Origin: Chimonanthus salicifolius
Lineage: Eukaryota; Streptophyta; Magnoliopsida; Laurales; Calycanthaceae
Length of the DNA: 64,000 nucleotides
Direction: 5' to 3'
Assembly: GCA_013350335.1 (NCBI GenBank)
Contig: CM023532.1
Location: 93,065,383-93,129,382, forward strand
Part shown: one piece after another, positions 21,101 through 33,174 of the stretch
Numbering within the stretch: the first letter of the stretch is position 1
Layout of the letters: every line of letters starts with the position of its first letter
Program-made: the position numbers and the translations under genes
Notes under the pieces: model-generated
Told to the model about the DNA's origin: nothing
What the model saw: only the letters and a program-made list of their open reading frames with translations
Database searches by the model: none

Positions 21101-24100
21101 TTATTTACTTTAACTTCTCCAGAAGATGAGGATCATTCGGTGATACAAGGTATGACGGTAGTGAGTAGTTCTTATGCATATGCACTATTTGATTATGGAG
21201 GTTCACACTCCTTCATAGCTGCATTATTTATAACTGCTACCGGTACTCTAGTTCAAAAATTAGCCACAACACTTACAATTGTGTCCCCTGACGGAGACTC
21301 GGTATTGGGACTTATATGCACGGCAGTTAACACTGAACTAGCTGGACTCAGATTTGAGTTCAATTATCTGGTGCTTGACATGTCTGAGTATGATATAATA
21401 TTCCGCATGGATTCGTTGGCTAAGTTCCAGGCCAACATTGACTGTTATCGCCGAAGAGTGACATTTTGGTCACCCAAAGGGAAGCAATATGTGGTTCGTG
21501 CAGACAAACAGAGTGGACTGCAAGAAGGGTTGAACCACGTGGTATTGAATAATATCATTATAAATAAAGCACCAATTACTGAACTTCCAGCAATTGTAAA
21601 AGAATTTGCGGATGTGTTTCCAAAGGAACTCCCTGGTTTACCGCCTATGAGGGAGATCAACTTTGAAATCAAGTTGTATCCTGGTACTTCAGCAGTATCT
21701 CTACCACACTATCGGATGGCACCAGCAGAGATGTCGGAGCTAAAGAAGCAGATCGATGAACTGCTTAGGCTGGGATGCATCCGACACAGCACATCGTCAT
21801 GGGGAGCTCCAGTATTGTTCGTAAAGAAGAAGGACGGTTCACTACGGATGTGTGTTGATTATCGAAAGCTGAATCAGCTAACAGTCCGGAACAAGTACTC
21901 TCTACCCAGGATCGATTATTTATTCGATCAATTGAGGGGTTCCAGCCATTTTTCAAAGATTGATTTGATGTCTGGTTATCATCAGATATGGGTTGGGGAG
22001 GAAGATATAGAAAGAACAACCTTCCGGACGCGGTATGGATTATTCGAGTTTGTAGTCATGCCATTTGGACTTACAAATGCACCGGCTGTGTTCATGGACT
22101 TAATGAACAGGATTTCCGTTCGTATCTGGACCAGTTTGTAATTATATTCATTGATGATATCCTGATCTATTCCAAGAGTCAGGAAGAACATGCAGAGCAC
22201 CTACGGAAAGTTTTGAATACTTTGAGGCAGAATAAGCTCTATGCCAAGGCCAGTAAGTGTGAGTTCTGGCTATCTCAATTCTTGGGACATGTTATATCCG
22301 AGGAAGGAATAGCCGTGGATCTGGCTACGGTGGCGGCAGTGAAAGACTTGAAAGCACCAAAGAATATGACCGAAATCCGCAGTTTCTTAGGATTGGCAGG
22401 TTATTATCGGAAATTTATCATGGATTTTTCCAAAATAGTGGCTCCATTGACTCGACTCACTCAGAAAAGAGTCAAGTATGAGTGGTCGAATCAGTGTAAC
22501 CGGAGATTTGAGACACTGAAAGAGAGACTTACAAGAGCTCCTATTTTAATTTTGCTGGAAAGGGGCAAAGGATATGAAGTACAATGCGATGCTTCAGGAG
22601 AGGGACTAGGGTGTTCACTCATGCAAGGTCAACGTGTGGTGGCATATGGGTCAAGACAGTTAAAAATACACGAACGTCTTTATTCCACATATGATCTGGA
22701 GCTAGCTGCAGTGGTCTTCGCTCTCAAAAGTTGGAGACACTACCTCTACGGCGAGAAATTTGAGGTATTTTCTGATCATAAGAGTTTAAAATATTTATTT
22801 GATCAGAAGGAGCTCAACCTGAGGCAGCGTAGATGGATGGAGTATCTGGTGGATTATGAGTTTGCGCTTCGATACCATCCAAGTAAGGCAAACAAGGTGG
22901 CGGATGTCCTCAGCCGCCTATCACATACATTGGTAGCATGCTTGATCAGAACAAAATGGGAGATGCTGCACACCATTCGAGAGTTCAATCTTTACATCAA
23001 CAATCGTGGGAGTATGTATAATTTAATCATACAGTCCAATATAGTCACCAAGATTGAACGAGAACAAAGAGCAGACCCGGAAGTGGAAGAGGTATGGGCC
23101 AAGATGTCCACTGGCGTAGTTATACCGAAATGGGAATTACGACCAGGACAGGGTCTTTTATTCCGGGGAAGAGTATATGTGCCAAAGAGTTGTAGGAAAG
23201 AACAGTTGATTGAGGCACATCAATCCAAACTCTCCATTCATCCGGGCAGCACTAAAATGTATCACGATCTGAAAAGGCATTATTGGTGGCACGGACTAAA
23301 AAGGGATGTGGCGGAATTCGTGGCACATTGTTTAACTTGTCAGCAAGTTAAGACTGAACATCAAAAGCCACCAGGGTTACTCAAACCCTTATCAGTGCCA
23401 GAATGGAAATGAGGAGCACATTTCCATGGACTTTGTGACGGGATTGCCGAGTTCTTCAAAGGGCAATGATGCCATATGGGTCATGGTAGACCGACTGACC
23501 AAGTCTGCGCATTTCATTCCTATTAAGATGACGGATTCATCTGAGACGTTGGGTTGGCGGTACATCAGGGAAATTATTCGGCTACATGGCATCCCCCGAA
23601 CTATAGTATCTGACAGAGATGGCCGTTTTCCGGCAGAGTGTGGCAAAGTATGCAGTCAGCTATGGGGATAGATCTAAAGACTAGCACCGCTTTCCATCCA
23701 TAGACTGATGGACAGTCAGAAAAGATGATTCAAACCTTGGAAGACATGCTGAGGGCGTGCATGTTAGATTTCAAGGGTGGATGGGAGGACCACCTACCAC
23801 TGGTGGAGTGCTCGTATAACAATAGTTATCAGGCAAGCCTTCAGATGGCTCCATTCGAGGCTTTATATGGTAGGCCTTGTAGATCACCAGTGTGCTGGAC
23901 AGAGGCTGGTGAGCCTGCACTGATTGGACCTGAACTAGTCACGGAGACTACAGCACAAATTCAGTTGATACGTCGGCATTTATTAACTGTACAGAGTTGG
24001 CAGAAGAGCTAGGCTGATAAAAGAAGACGGTTTCTGGAATTTGAAGTGGGAGACATGGTATTCTTAAAGGTCTCGCCACGGAAAGGACATATGAGGTTTG

Positions 24101-24465
24101 GAAAAAGGGAAAACTGTCACCAAGATTTGTGGGACCGTTTCCCATCATAAGAAGAGTGGGGGATGTGGCTTATCAGATAGCACTTCCTACACAATTGGCA
24201 GCTCTACACGATGTGTTTCACGTGTCGATGCTGAGAAAGTATAATCCTGATCCGTCCCATGTGTTGAATGTGCAAGACATAGAAGTACAAAGCGACGTGA
24301 CATACGTCGAGAAACCAGTTAGGATACTGGAGACTGAGCAAAGGGTGCTGCGAAATAGAGTGATTCAGTTCGTAAAAGTGGTATGGGACCGACATGGTGT
24401 TTGAAAAGGCCACATGGGAACTTGAATCGGAGATGAGAATAGCGCACCCCAAATTATTTATGTAA
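21101..24465 (+). pseudogene. pol: pol: protease, RT, RNase H, integrase, chromodomain; broken
   Basis: Domains in order: aspartic protease near 21180-21480, whose active-site motif reads FDYGG rather than the usual D[ST]GA; RT about 21690-22300, with FIDDIL at 22147-22164; RNase H about 22570-22920 (QCDASG, WRHYLYG); integrase zinc domain 23230-23350 (H, H, CLTC); catalytic core from 23424; C-terminal HVSMLRKY and chromodomain to 24465. Breaks seen: a 1-bp deletion near 22108, an extra base with stop near 23411, a frameshift near 23635, stops near 23701 and 24010, and a frameshift near 24400. The chromodomain and order place it in Tekay/Del chromoviruses. The copy cannot make an intact polyprotein. 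Confidence 0.93.
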
Positions 24466-24527
24466 ATTATTTTGGAACCCTACTTCGTTCGATTTTCGGG
24501 ACGAAAATTTTAAAAAGAGGGTTATAT
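24466..24527 (+). other. 3' UTR and polypurine tract
   Basis: The conserved GATTTTCGGGACGAAAA is followed by the purine tract AAAAAGAGGG (24512-24521). The tract ends 6 bases before the 3' LTR at 24528. The same layout precedes the LTRs at 14741 and 60090. Confidence 0.85.
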
Positions 24528-25601
24528 TGTAACACCCCCAATTTCTCAATAAGATGGATAATTACGAAAATGCCCCTGGATTGGTAAATTTATTAATTAT
24601 GATGTTAAATGAGAAAATAGTGGGGCCCATTGCTCAAATTAAGACCCTATGAGCACATTATAAATGTCAAATCTGATTGGATGGGTAATGTACATCAATT
24701 TGGGTCAATATGGGTAATTGGATCAAAGGACCCAATGGGTCATAATGGACTTATTAGACCATTGGGTGAGCCCAAATTTAATGGGGTTAAGCTGAATTGA
24801 TCGGAAATTAAGTGGAGCATAAATGGGTAGGCTTGATACACATGTGAAAACCAAATGCAAATGGCTAAAACAACCCATAAATGGGTCATGTTGTCAAAAC
24901 GGGTCAAGGAGCTAAATGGGGACCCAATGGGTCGGGTTGACCAAGATTGACCACGGCTAACAGTGTGGGCCCTCAAATGAGCTCAATGGTGAGTCAAATC
25001 AGGTTGAGTTGGATTGGAATGAGTTGCATTTAAATTAAATGGTTGGGTTGACTCAAGTGTAATTAATGTATGGTATTTAATGTGGCGAGTTAAGCCATTG
25101 AGTTAGGTGAGTCAAAATGGAAATCAAAGGGGCTGTAAAACCAGAGAGTTGAAGGGAATATGAGGAGGTGTCTTGGTCTCAAACAAACCAAAACAAGTCC
25201 CACACGTTGGGGACTTGTTATGGTGGTTTCCATGCTAAGTTTTAAATGGAAATGCATGGGAATTGGATGAGACACATGGGGAGCCGAATGGTTGCATTGT
25301 CTGGTGCCAATGGGTGTCTTGGTTGTGCCAAGTGACCCTTTGAATTGAGCAAGAATTTATGAGGAAATTGAGAGGTCATAGTGGCTGATTTACAAAAGAG
25401 GATGACCACCCCATTTGGCCGATTTTCACACAAAGGAATTCTAAGAATCCTCATCTCTCTCCCTCTCTCCAAACTTTTTCTCTTGGCTGACCCAGCAGTG
25501 GTGTTTTCACCAATTGATCAAGCATAAACCAGCAAAGGAAGGGAGGCTAAGAAAGATAGGAAGTAAAGAGCAAATGCAAGAGGAAAAGCTTGGAAAATTT
25601 G

Positions 25602-27652
25602 GTAAGTATTTCCATGGGTTTTGTTTAATAAAATGGGATAAATGAAACATGATTGGGCCATGGGTTGGCCGAACCTATCAAGGGTTAGACCTTGGTTGGT
25701 GTTTCATAAAAGTGATGAAAAAAAATGTATCATTGGGTTCGGCCAATTTGGATGGCCGAACCCCATGAAAAGAATGGGTTTATTTGGATGGTTTTTGTAA
25801 GATAAACAATGGACTGATTTTAATGTTACACTTAGACCTAAGTTGGATGTTTTAAAAAGGTTTAAACAATAGAATTCAGTGCCATGTTTTGGGCCATGGA
25901 ATGGCCGATTGTATTAGGGAATTTAACCTTGGACAAAGGTTGTGTATAATGGTAAAAAAAATATACCAATGGGTTCGACCACCATGATTGGCCGAACCCC
26001 ATGAAATTCATTTGGTTAGGCTATGGTTGGGAAGTCCACAAACCATACCGGTGGTGGAAGTATTTACATGTTTTAATTAGGTCATGTTATGCTGAATTTA
26101 TCAATGGTTTGAAATATGATGATGACATTGAAAAGGATGGAAACTTAGAGCATTGGGTTCGGCCACCATGGATGGCCGAACCCCATGAAAGAATTTGATG
26201 AATGATGATGGTTTTGAGAGATAAAAATCATACATTACCATGGGGTTCTTATGTGATTTAAATGAAGATAAATTTACTGTTTTTGGTCGGCCAATATATG
26301 GCTGAACCATGTTAATGTTATGGTTAAGTTGCTGATTTAAATCATGGATAGATGATGGACTAATTGAATCAAGAGAACCATGGACTGTTTTTGGATGGTA
26401 TGATTGGATTAAATCATATTGGAAAACTATGATTTGTTTTACGCTTTTGATTTAAGAATTACCTAGGCTTAGTTATGGATTTAATATTAAGTTGATCAAC
26501 CATGATATAAGATGGAAAGTGGAGACGAAAATTAGATTGGTGAGGTTCGGCCATGTAGTATGGCCGAACCCCACTAATGGTCATTGGTGGCCTTAGTGTG
26601 TAGCTAATTATGTGATTAAAGATGTGTGAAAGAATGATTTAAAGGATCAAATAAAGATGGTGAGGCTTGGCCATGTGTATGGCTGAACCCCACCAAGGTG
26701 GTTTGGTTATGGTTATTGATGTTTAAGGAAAAGGTTAGTCTCAATGGCATAATGGTAATTATGGATGAAATGATCAAAGATGGAATCATCATGGGATTGG
26801 ATGTATGGACCCAAACCAATGTGGTATGGTTCAGCCATGTTGTATGGCCGAACCCTACCAAGGTATTTTTGTGGTATATGATGTTTAATAAGGATTAAAT
26901 AAAAGAGAGACCAAATTGTAAATAGGTGAGGCTCGGCCTTGGGGTATGGCCGAACCCCACATAGTGCATTTTTGGGACTTAGACCAAGTTGGAATTACAT
27001 GGACGAATGTTTGATTTACTGCTATGTAAATAAGGTATCAAGACTTGCGTGAACGGCGTACGAGTTGTGAACGGGTGACGATTAAGAAAGATCGAACACT
27101 TAAGTGAATCTTTAGTAGGTTTCCTACCTACTTGTAACCACAGTTTTATCTTGGTTTTTATGAGACTTATGTTTATTTTTTTGGCTTTGAATGATGGATA
27201 TTATTTACATGTTTTATATATACATTGGCATCTCATGCATGAACATGGGATGATGATTGTGGAAACCGGAGCCCACACTCCGTCGGTATGCCCGTGATGC
27301 AACTGTGGGGCCGCCTTAGGCAATGAGGGTCCCGCCAGAAGGATTATCTGTCGGTTATGGACACCGGAGCCCACACTCCGTCGGAATGGCCATGATTCAA
27401 CTGTGGGGCCTCCTTAGGGGTGAGAGTCCCACTAGGAGGATTAATATGTTGATATAAGACACGTCAAGTGATGGCTATATGTATGTGTGATGGGGTGGGG
27501 CTCATTACATTTGCATACATACATAGCATGGTTTTATATGTTTTTGATAATCATATATTTGATATATGCATGATTTATAATCTAACCATGTGGTAGCCTT
27601 GATCGGAAAACCTACTGGACGTGTTGATCTAACGCTCTAATTCTATCCTAAG
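25602..27652 (+). other. predicted LTR intron in the 3' LTR
   Basis: Donor TTTGGTAAGTATT; branch-like CTAAC about 23 bases before the acceptor position. The acceptor dinucleotide is AG, but the preceding base is A, probably a mutation, since the 5' LTR remnant has CAG at 18181. Inference only. Confidence 0.35.
25650..26960 (+). repeat. hairpin array, GGTTCGGCC type, about ten units
   Basis: Units lie near 25650, 25733, 25885, 25970, 26155, 26283, 26541, 26663, 26828 and 26926. Arms are GGTTCGGCCAT and ATGGCCGAACC with 2-8 bp loops. Flanks pair further (CATGG/CCATG or GTG/CAC). Confidence 0.9.
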
Positions 27653-28108
27653 AGGAGAATGCAGGAACAAGGAAAGGGAAAGAGAAGGTTGATGACCAGG
27701 AGGGGAGCCAAGCGTAAATGCTTGAGTGCTGGATTGGATTTATAATTGCTGTTATTTGAATACATTTTTATGGACATGTAATAATGTAGTTATTTGCTAT
27801 GGTTTAAGAATGCCTTGATAAATCTTAATTTGGTTTAAGTAATCTGAAAAGAATGACTTGTACTTGCTATCTAATCAGTTTATTCCGCAGTTAGTCTATT
27901 TTTTCCGCATGACATTGTTTAGTTCCATGTGTGGTTTGTTATCGTGGGTTTAGTCCATGCACACATGGGTGGCCAATTAAGGGTCGGACTTAGGTAGTCC
28001 GGACTTAGCTCGCGTCGTGACATCACCCGCTCTCTTCCTATGTTATTCTATTGTTATTTTAAAAAAAAAAATAGACTCTGATTTTCTCGTAGAGGGCGGG
28101 GCGTTACA

Positions 28109-30993
28109 GATAGTGGAATTCCCCTCAGTGGGAATCCCAAGGAAACGCAACAGCTTATCCATCCTAAGCTTTATACGGAGGGTTCTCCTCCTCAGACACA
28201 TCTCCGAAAATGTGAGTGGTGTGAGCTAACTAGCCCAGTGAAGGAAATATAACAACGTATTCTAATGAAACATCAGGTTAGTTGAATAATCAACATTTAC
28301 AATATGATATCTCATGCTTGACAATAAATTCTCAACATCATTCCATTACTGCTATTATCCATCGTAACACCTACATACTATGTTGAGACCATTGTATTAA
28401 GTCCCGACATGGTCAAAATACTTCCTTGCAAGTACATCTCCGGCCCTCACACGGCCAATACTGACACTCCCCAAGTCAGCAACTGTCGACACCCCTGGTC
28501 TAGTAGACGGAAACCATCTCACACACATGGTCGATATTGGTTCAATAGTTAAAGGCGCATGGAAGCAGTATTACATAACTCATAATCAACATCATTACGT
28601 ATGATCATCATAAGCACTTCTTACAACAGTGCATCGTGTCTAGACACATGGGTGGGTTCATCAACACTTGAAACCACTCATTGCTCAAGATCCATCTTAT
28701 AAACCTGATTTAACCTACTGCAAAGTTAAGTCCCCTCACCAAAATCGTGTGGTATCGCGGTCTCTGTCAACATGCAAACAAATGTGCAAACAGTAATTAG
28801 TCAACATACAAAGCGTGCAAAGGAATACATACAAGTAGTATTTCAAAACCATACTGTTTTTCCAAAAATCTCCACGGTAAATGGAACTGAGTCTCCTACT
28901 TGGTTTCTAGCCATTTTAAGTTACAATAATCCACAATATAATAATAATAAGGTGCTCAGACCAAATCTCATATTGTCTTCTGGGCATGACCAGATTGACG
29001 TATTAAGTTAGGTTTAGATGCTCAATTCACTTCACATATTGTCTTTTGGATATGACCAGATTGACGTATTGAGTTAGGCCTAGAGGTCACTCAGTGCCCG
29101 ACAGATATAGCGTCGGCCTGGAAGTGAAGTCACTCAGTGCCCGACAAAAAGTGTCGGCCTGGAAGTGAATACAATAGTAATACACTATACTAATAAGAGA
29201 AGAAGGGGTTAGTACAATTTTTTAAAATTATCAATGGGGTATAAACATCTCATGAAAACCTAGGATCAAACACATGCATCAATCAATCAATCAAGATTTA
29301 ACATTAAAAAACTGGATTCCTCGGAACATGCCTTGGAACCAGGTACTGTGGCTTCGGATCATCTGAACCAAGGCCTAAACTACTTCACAGACTTCGGAAC
29401 ATGGATCTGTCCTCGGACCGTCTGAAGGTCAGGTCTCGGATCGTCCGAAGATCCATCCGAACCTAAAAATAGAAAACAGGCTTTGGTGGGTCTCGGTGTG
29501 TCTCGGAACATGCCGAGGGAAGCTCGGATCGTTCGAACCTCTCTGTCATTCCGAAGATAGCTCAGAACATCCCGAGCAGAGGCGGGAGAACAGCTAACCT
29601 CGGACGCTTCGGGACTTCGAACCGAAGTTCGGAACGTCCGAAGGGTCACTCTCGGACCATCCAAAGGGTGTCACCCTCGGAGCATCCGAACCACAACTCT
29701 CGGACCGTCCGACAATCGTCTTCTTCCTCTGTCTGTAACAGTAGACAGTGACGTCGAACAGAGAGTGAAATACGAATCCAGAAACAGTGGGTTTCCTGGA
29801 TTCGATTTTCGCATCCAACCGGTCAGATGGACTCCTCAGTGAGTCCTCTTACCTTGAATGAATTAAAACTTTAACAGTGATTAAACCAACGGATTTTAAC
29901 ATCAAAATCAAAGTGATACAAAATTTCCATGTTTTTTCTTAAACTTCAAATCCATTTTACTCACTCAAAACTCAGTCAAAAATGCTCTTTCTTGATTCTA
30001 AACCGACTGAAATTTAAAATTAACACTATGGTTACCTTCGTTTGAGTTCCTGGGCTGAAAATCCCGCTTTGAAACATCTTTCTCTTAAGCTTACACTCAA
30101 CCAAAATTTGAAAACAGAGGCAGAGGGAGAGGGATCGGTCCGGTTTTTCTCACAGGGATTGAGATGAAAGTTATCTGGGGGTGAAACCAGCTGAGAAGAG
30201 GGTGATTTATAAAGGAAATGGGGAAATCGGTAGAGGGCACGACGGGCATTGCATACAGCGGTGCCGACGTCCGACACAGTAACGGACAGAAAATTACTGT
30301 TTGTTGCAAATAAGTCCCAGCTGTTTTGGTTTTTGTACATAGGTCCTATTTTTGATAAAAATTAATTTTTAACTAAAATGTGGTTTAAAAGGCTTAAAAT
30401 TTTTTAATCCAACTTGATAGATAAGTTGGGTTTTAAAAACTCCAATCACCATAAAAATTTGGGGATTTAAAACTCATTAAAAAGCATAGATTTAAATAAA
30501 ATCCATAATTTAACACTATTTACTTAATTTAACTTGTGTTAAATTAAATGAATTAAAGTCCTCATTTTCAAGTTTTGAAAGAATTAACTAAACCGAAATA
30601 AAATAGTCTAAAATATTACGCTTGTTTAAAAAAAAAATTAATTTCTAAAATCATTTAAAAATATTTATTTCCCCTTTCGGGGTCTTGACAGGTGGTTTTA
30701 AATACCATTTTTCTGAAAATAAAATAATTATGAAATCAGAAATAGAAATCCTTGATTAAAGAAAATAATATCATCCAATAATAATCACACAATGACATAA
30801 ATAATAAAATAATTTCAATAAGTGGTAAATTACCATTTTGCCCTTCCAGCTGGACGAGTTGGATCACTAAGCTTTCGAACTCAGATTGGGCCACACTGGG
30901 TTTTCACAAAGCTCTAACTGTAATCTTCGAGATTAACCGGTCTAAGAAGGATTTATTAAATGGATTACACTTAATTTGGGTCAGGGTATTACA
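28109..30993 (-). mobile_element. minus-strand LTR of another Ty3-like family, with CTCGGACCGTCCGAA array
   Basis: It ends at 30993 with GGGTATTACA, the reverse of a start TGTAATACCC. It sits against the purine-tract region of the copia element. Base content and words differ from the Tekay LTRs. It carries a duplicated block (about 28970-29110) with 'gaccagattgacgtatt'. It also has two CCGAC...GTCGG units followed by 'ctggaagtga' (29098-29165), an array of TCGGACCGTCCGA-like words, and a donor-like GGTAAGAGG at 29852. The left end is truncated by the element ending at 28108. No coding region is seen. Confidence 0.6.
29350..29720 (-). repeat. hairpin array, CTCGGACCGTCCGAA type
   Basis: About ten words approximating the palindrome TTCGGACCGTCCGAA occur at 25-45 bp spacing. 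Variants are CGGATCGTCCGA, CGGAACGTCCGA, CGGACCATCCAA and CGGAGCATCCGA. They lie directly downstream, on the minus strand, of a GTAAG donor-like site, as in the Tekay LTRs. Confidence 0.85.
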
Positions 30994-31378
30994 CTAATAT
31001 CACAAATGTCTCCCCCTTAACTTGTGCCTGCAAAGACACAATCATTTTCCTACATATTAAAAGATAGATACTGGTGGGACTTGTATGCTCCCCCTCAACA
31101 TTAGCACATTATTCACTCCCCCTTTTGTCAAGAATATTGACAAAGGTAAGTCAAACAAAAACAGAAGATATACAAATATGTAGCACAGTAAATTTGACAG
31201 TAACATAATAGATGCAAATAGATAATATAGGAGAAACTGAAATTTAGAGCAGTCAAGCATAAACTACACAGTAAGTGAAAGTTTAACTGTTACATTACCA
31301 AAATTATCATGACAGTAAACAAAATATAGATAGTCCCAACAGAAAAGCTTCAATCCTGAGGAGACGAGGGAGGAAATT
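30994..31378 (-). other. copia 3' region with GGGGGAG purine tracts
   Basis: On the minus strand three purine tracts of the form A-rich/GGGGGAG occur (near 31130, 31090 and 31010). The last, TTAAGGGGGAGACA, is the likely PPT of the copia element. The expected 3' LTR is not recognisable because the LTR ending at 30993 begins 20 bp further. Confidence 0.55.
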
Positions 31379-32732
31379 CTACATCATTGCGGCGACACGA
31401 ATATGAAATTTGTTGAAGAGAGTAGAAGGTGCGCTTGAGGAAGTTCTGACATATACCGAGAACTCTTGATGTTGATACAGGAGACGATCTTGACGTTTGC
31501 TCATATCAGACAGAAATGACTCTTGACGCTTTTCCAGCTCGGCGAATCGCTCATCGAAATACTTGCGATCAATGGAATGCGAAGGACTGGTAGCAGCCTT
31601 GCGACTCCGGCGATTAGTAGAGGGAGCGGAAATGGGTGAGCCTCTAGAGGATGGATGAAACAAGCCAATACTTCTTTTAATTCCTGTCTTTGTCAGGGGT
31701 CGCACATTGAGAGGAACTTCTCCAAGATAAGGCACCATCCCGAAATGAGAACTAAGGCGGGTAAGGAGATAGCAGAAGGGCACGAAACCATGGCCGGAAG
31801 ACTTCCAGAAACGCTTAACATGTTCACAAATCAGGGAAGGAAGATAGATTTTCTCCCCATAGCTACAGCATACAAGACATTGACCATGTAGTCACTAAGC
31901 TGGGACTTATTCATCAGACGAGGATAGACATTAAAAGTAAAGATCAGATGAAAGATCTTGTACTTGGGAAGGAGAGAAGAAGAATGGATTTGAAGTTTTC
32001 CTTCCCTTTCTATATCGCCACCACAAAGTTTGCAAATGATCTTGTGGGAGTCTTCAGGGGCTACCTCATGTCGGGCTGCAGAGATATTCCCACCTTTAAA
32101 CAGAGGGACGTTCATGAGCTGAGAAATCAGCTCAGGTGTCATAGGACATTTTCTCGATTGGAGAATTTTAGTAAGAAGGAATGAGAGGGACGATTTATGG
32201 ATTTATGGATAGAAGAATACATGCCTTTGACCATAGAGGGGTAGGCATTGCCGCCCCAAGTTAAAATGTTTTCCCAACCAACCTTCTGAAGGATTTTGAA
32301 GGTACTGTATTTTTTAAGGTCCGGGAGGTAACAAGTACGCTCAACTTTGAAATTTTTGAAAGAGTGTTCCTTCGGAACTGATCGGAAAAGCCGTGCACTG
32401 GGAGGATTAGAAGGAGGTGAGGAGGCATTAGAACCTTCAAGATGAATCTCAAATGAGTGAGATCGTCTGGATGAGCTATGAGAGGGACGAGAAGAAGGTG
32501 AAGGAGCAGGGACCGAGGTTTCCTGAGGAACAACCTCTAGTTCTTCTTCTTCAGAATAAACTGTCACGGAAGCAAATGGAATGAACCGATCAGGGTTTTT
32601 ATACGCCCTGACTTTCTTTTGTCTAGGCGGTGGAGGAGGAGACTACGTTGGGGCTGACGATGAGGCAGCATGACTCCGCAAGTATCTTTGGGTATGATGT
32701 CTTTCGACAGCCCCTGATTTCTTCCTAGGCAT
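31379..32732 (-). pseudogene. extra ORF downstream of copia pol, plant-transposon-protein-like; broken
   Basis: On the minus strand an ATG at 32732 opens a basic start, followed by a proline/serine-rich acidic stretch. A conserved-looking region follows (about 32140-31740) with FHLIFTFNVYPR, YAVAMGR and GFVPFCYLLTRL landmarks. A coiled Glu/Arg-rich segment (FAELEKRQESFL) lies near the end at 31379. The middle resembles the plant 'putative transposon protein' domain found in many retroelement-linked plant genes (recalled, not searched). It sits between RNase H and the PPT, the place of the env-like ORF in SIRE elements. Breaks: a TAG near 32644, a frameshift near 32142 and another near 31835. 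Function unknown. Confidence 0.5.
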
Positions 32733-33174
32733 CTTAATTGACAAAATCGAAACAAAAAATAGACTAGATAGGGCAAAATCAGAGAAAAAATATCATGACA
32801 CAGAGAGAAGACGATGACCAGAAGTGAAAAACCCCAAAATTCCCCTTTACTTTCGCACAGTGCCGACTGTGGAAGCCTTAGCTATGGTTTAACGAATCTT
32901 CCGAAAACGACTTGAGTGAATTTAAAATGAGGGGACCACAAGGAACTCTATGGCCAGGGCTCGAGTGAAATCATCGAGGCCTCGCTGATGGTGATGTTAA
33001 GTCGAACCGAACATGAAGAATAGAACTCGACTACGAGGGCTCAAGGGATGGCTCGAGACCTCGAGACTAAATCCCCTTTTTTATTTTATTTTTTATGTTT
33101 TTAATTTTTAATTTTAAAATATTATCTCCACTGACTGACCATAGTATCAGAAATATTTAGGATACAATACACAC
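32733..33174 (-). other. spacer between copia pol and the extra ORF
   Basis: Non-coding. A stretch at 32945-33070 repeats CTCGAG/TCGAGG words (seven or so), giving several short self-complementary sites. An AT-rich run follows (33075-33130). Confidence 0.5.

Larger units (their letters stand above)
16972..28108 (+). mobile_element. nearly complete Tekay/Del-type Ty3/gypsy chromovirus
   Basis: The order is 5' LTR remnant (16972-18636), PBS, leader, ORF0, gag, pol with C-terminal chromodomain, PPT and 3' LTR (24528-28108). The first ~1.9 kb of the 5' LTR is replaced by the nested LTR at 14741-16971. The remaining 1665 bp align end to end with 26439-28108 with few differences, mostly transitions, so the two are the element's own LTR pair. 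ORF0, gag and pol all carry stops or frameshifts, so this copy is not autonomous. No target duplication can be checked because the 5' boundary is lost. Confidence 0.9.
24528..28108 (+). mobile_element. 3' LTR of the Tekay-type element (3581 bp)
   Basis: Termini are TGTAACACCCCC and GGGCGGGGCGTTACA. From left to right: GACCCA/TGGGTC words in U3, a CT/GA-rich leader, donor-like GGTAAGTATT (25602), about ten TTCGGCC hairpins (25650-26960), 'gtttcctacctacttgtaacc', stem-loops, the acceptor block with AAG in place of CAG (27652), and the conserved end. This is the best single reference copy of the LTR in the window. Confidence 0.92.

Noticed and set aside
29380..29818. Minus-strand ORFs of 94 and 74 codons over the CTCGGACCGTCCGAA array
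   Set aside because: They are Arg/Ser-rich products of the palindrome repeats, with no start context or domain.
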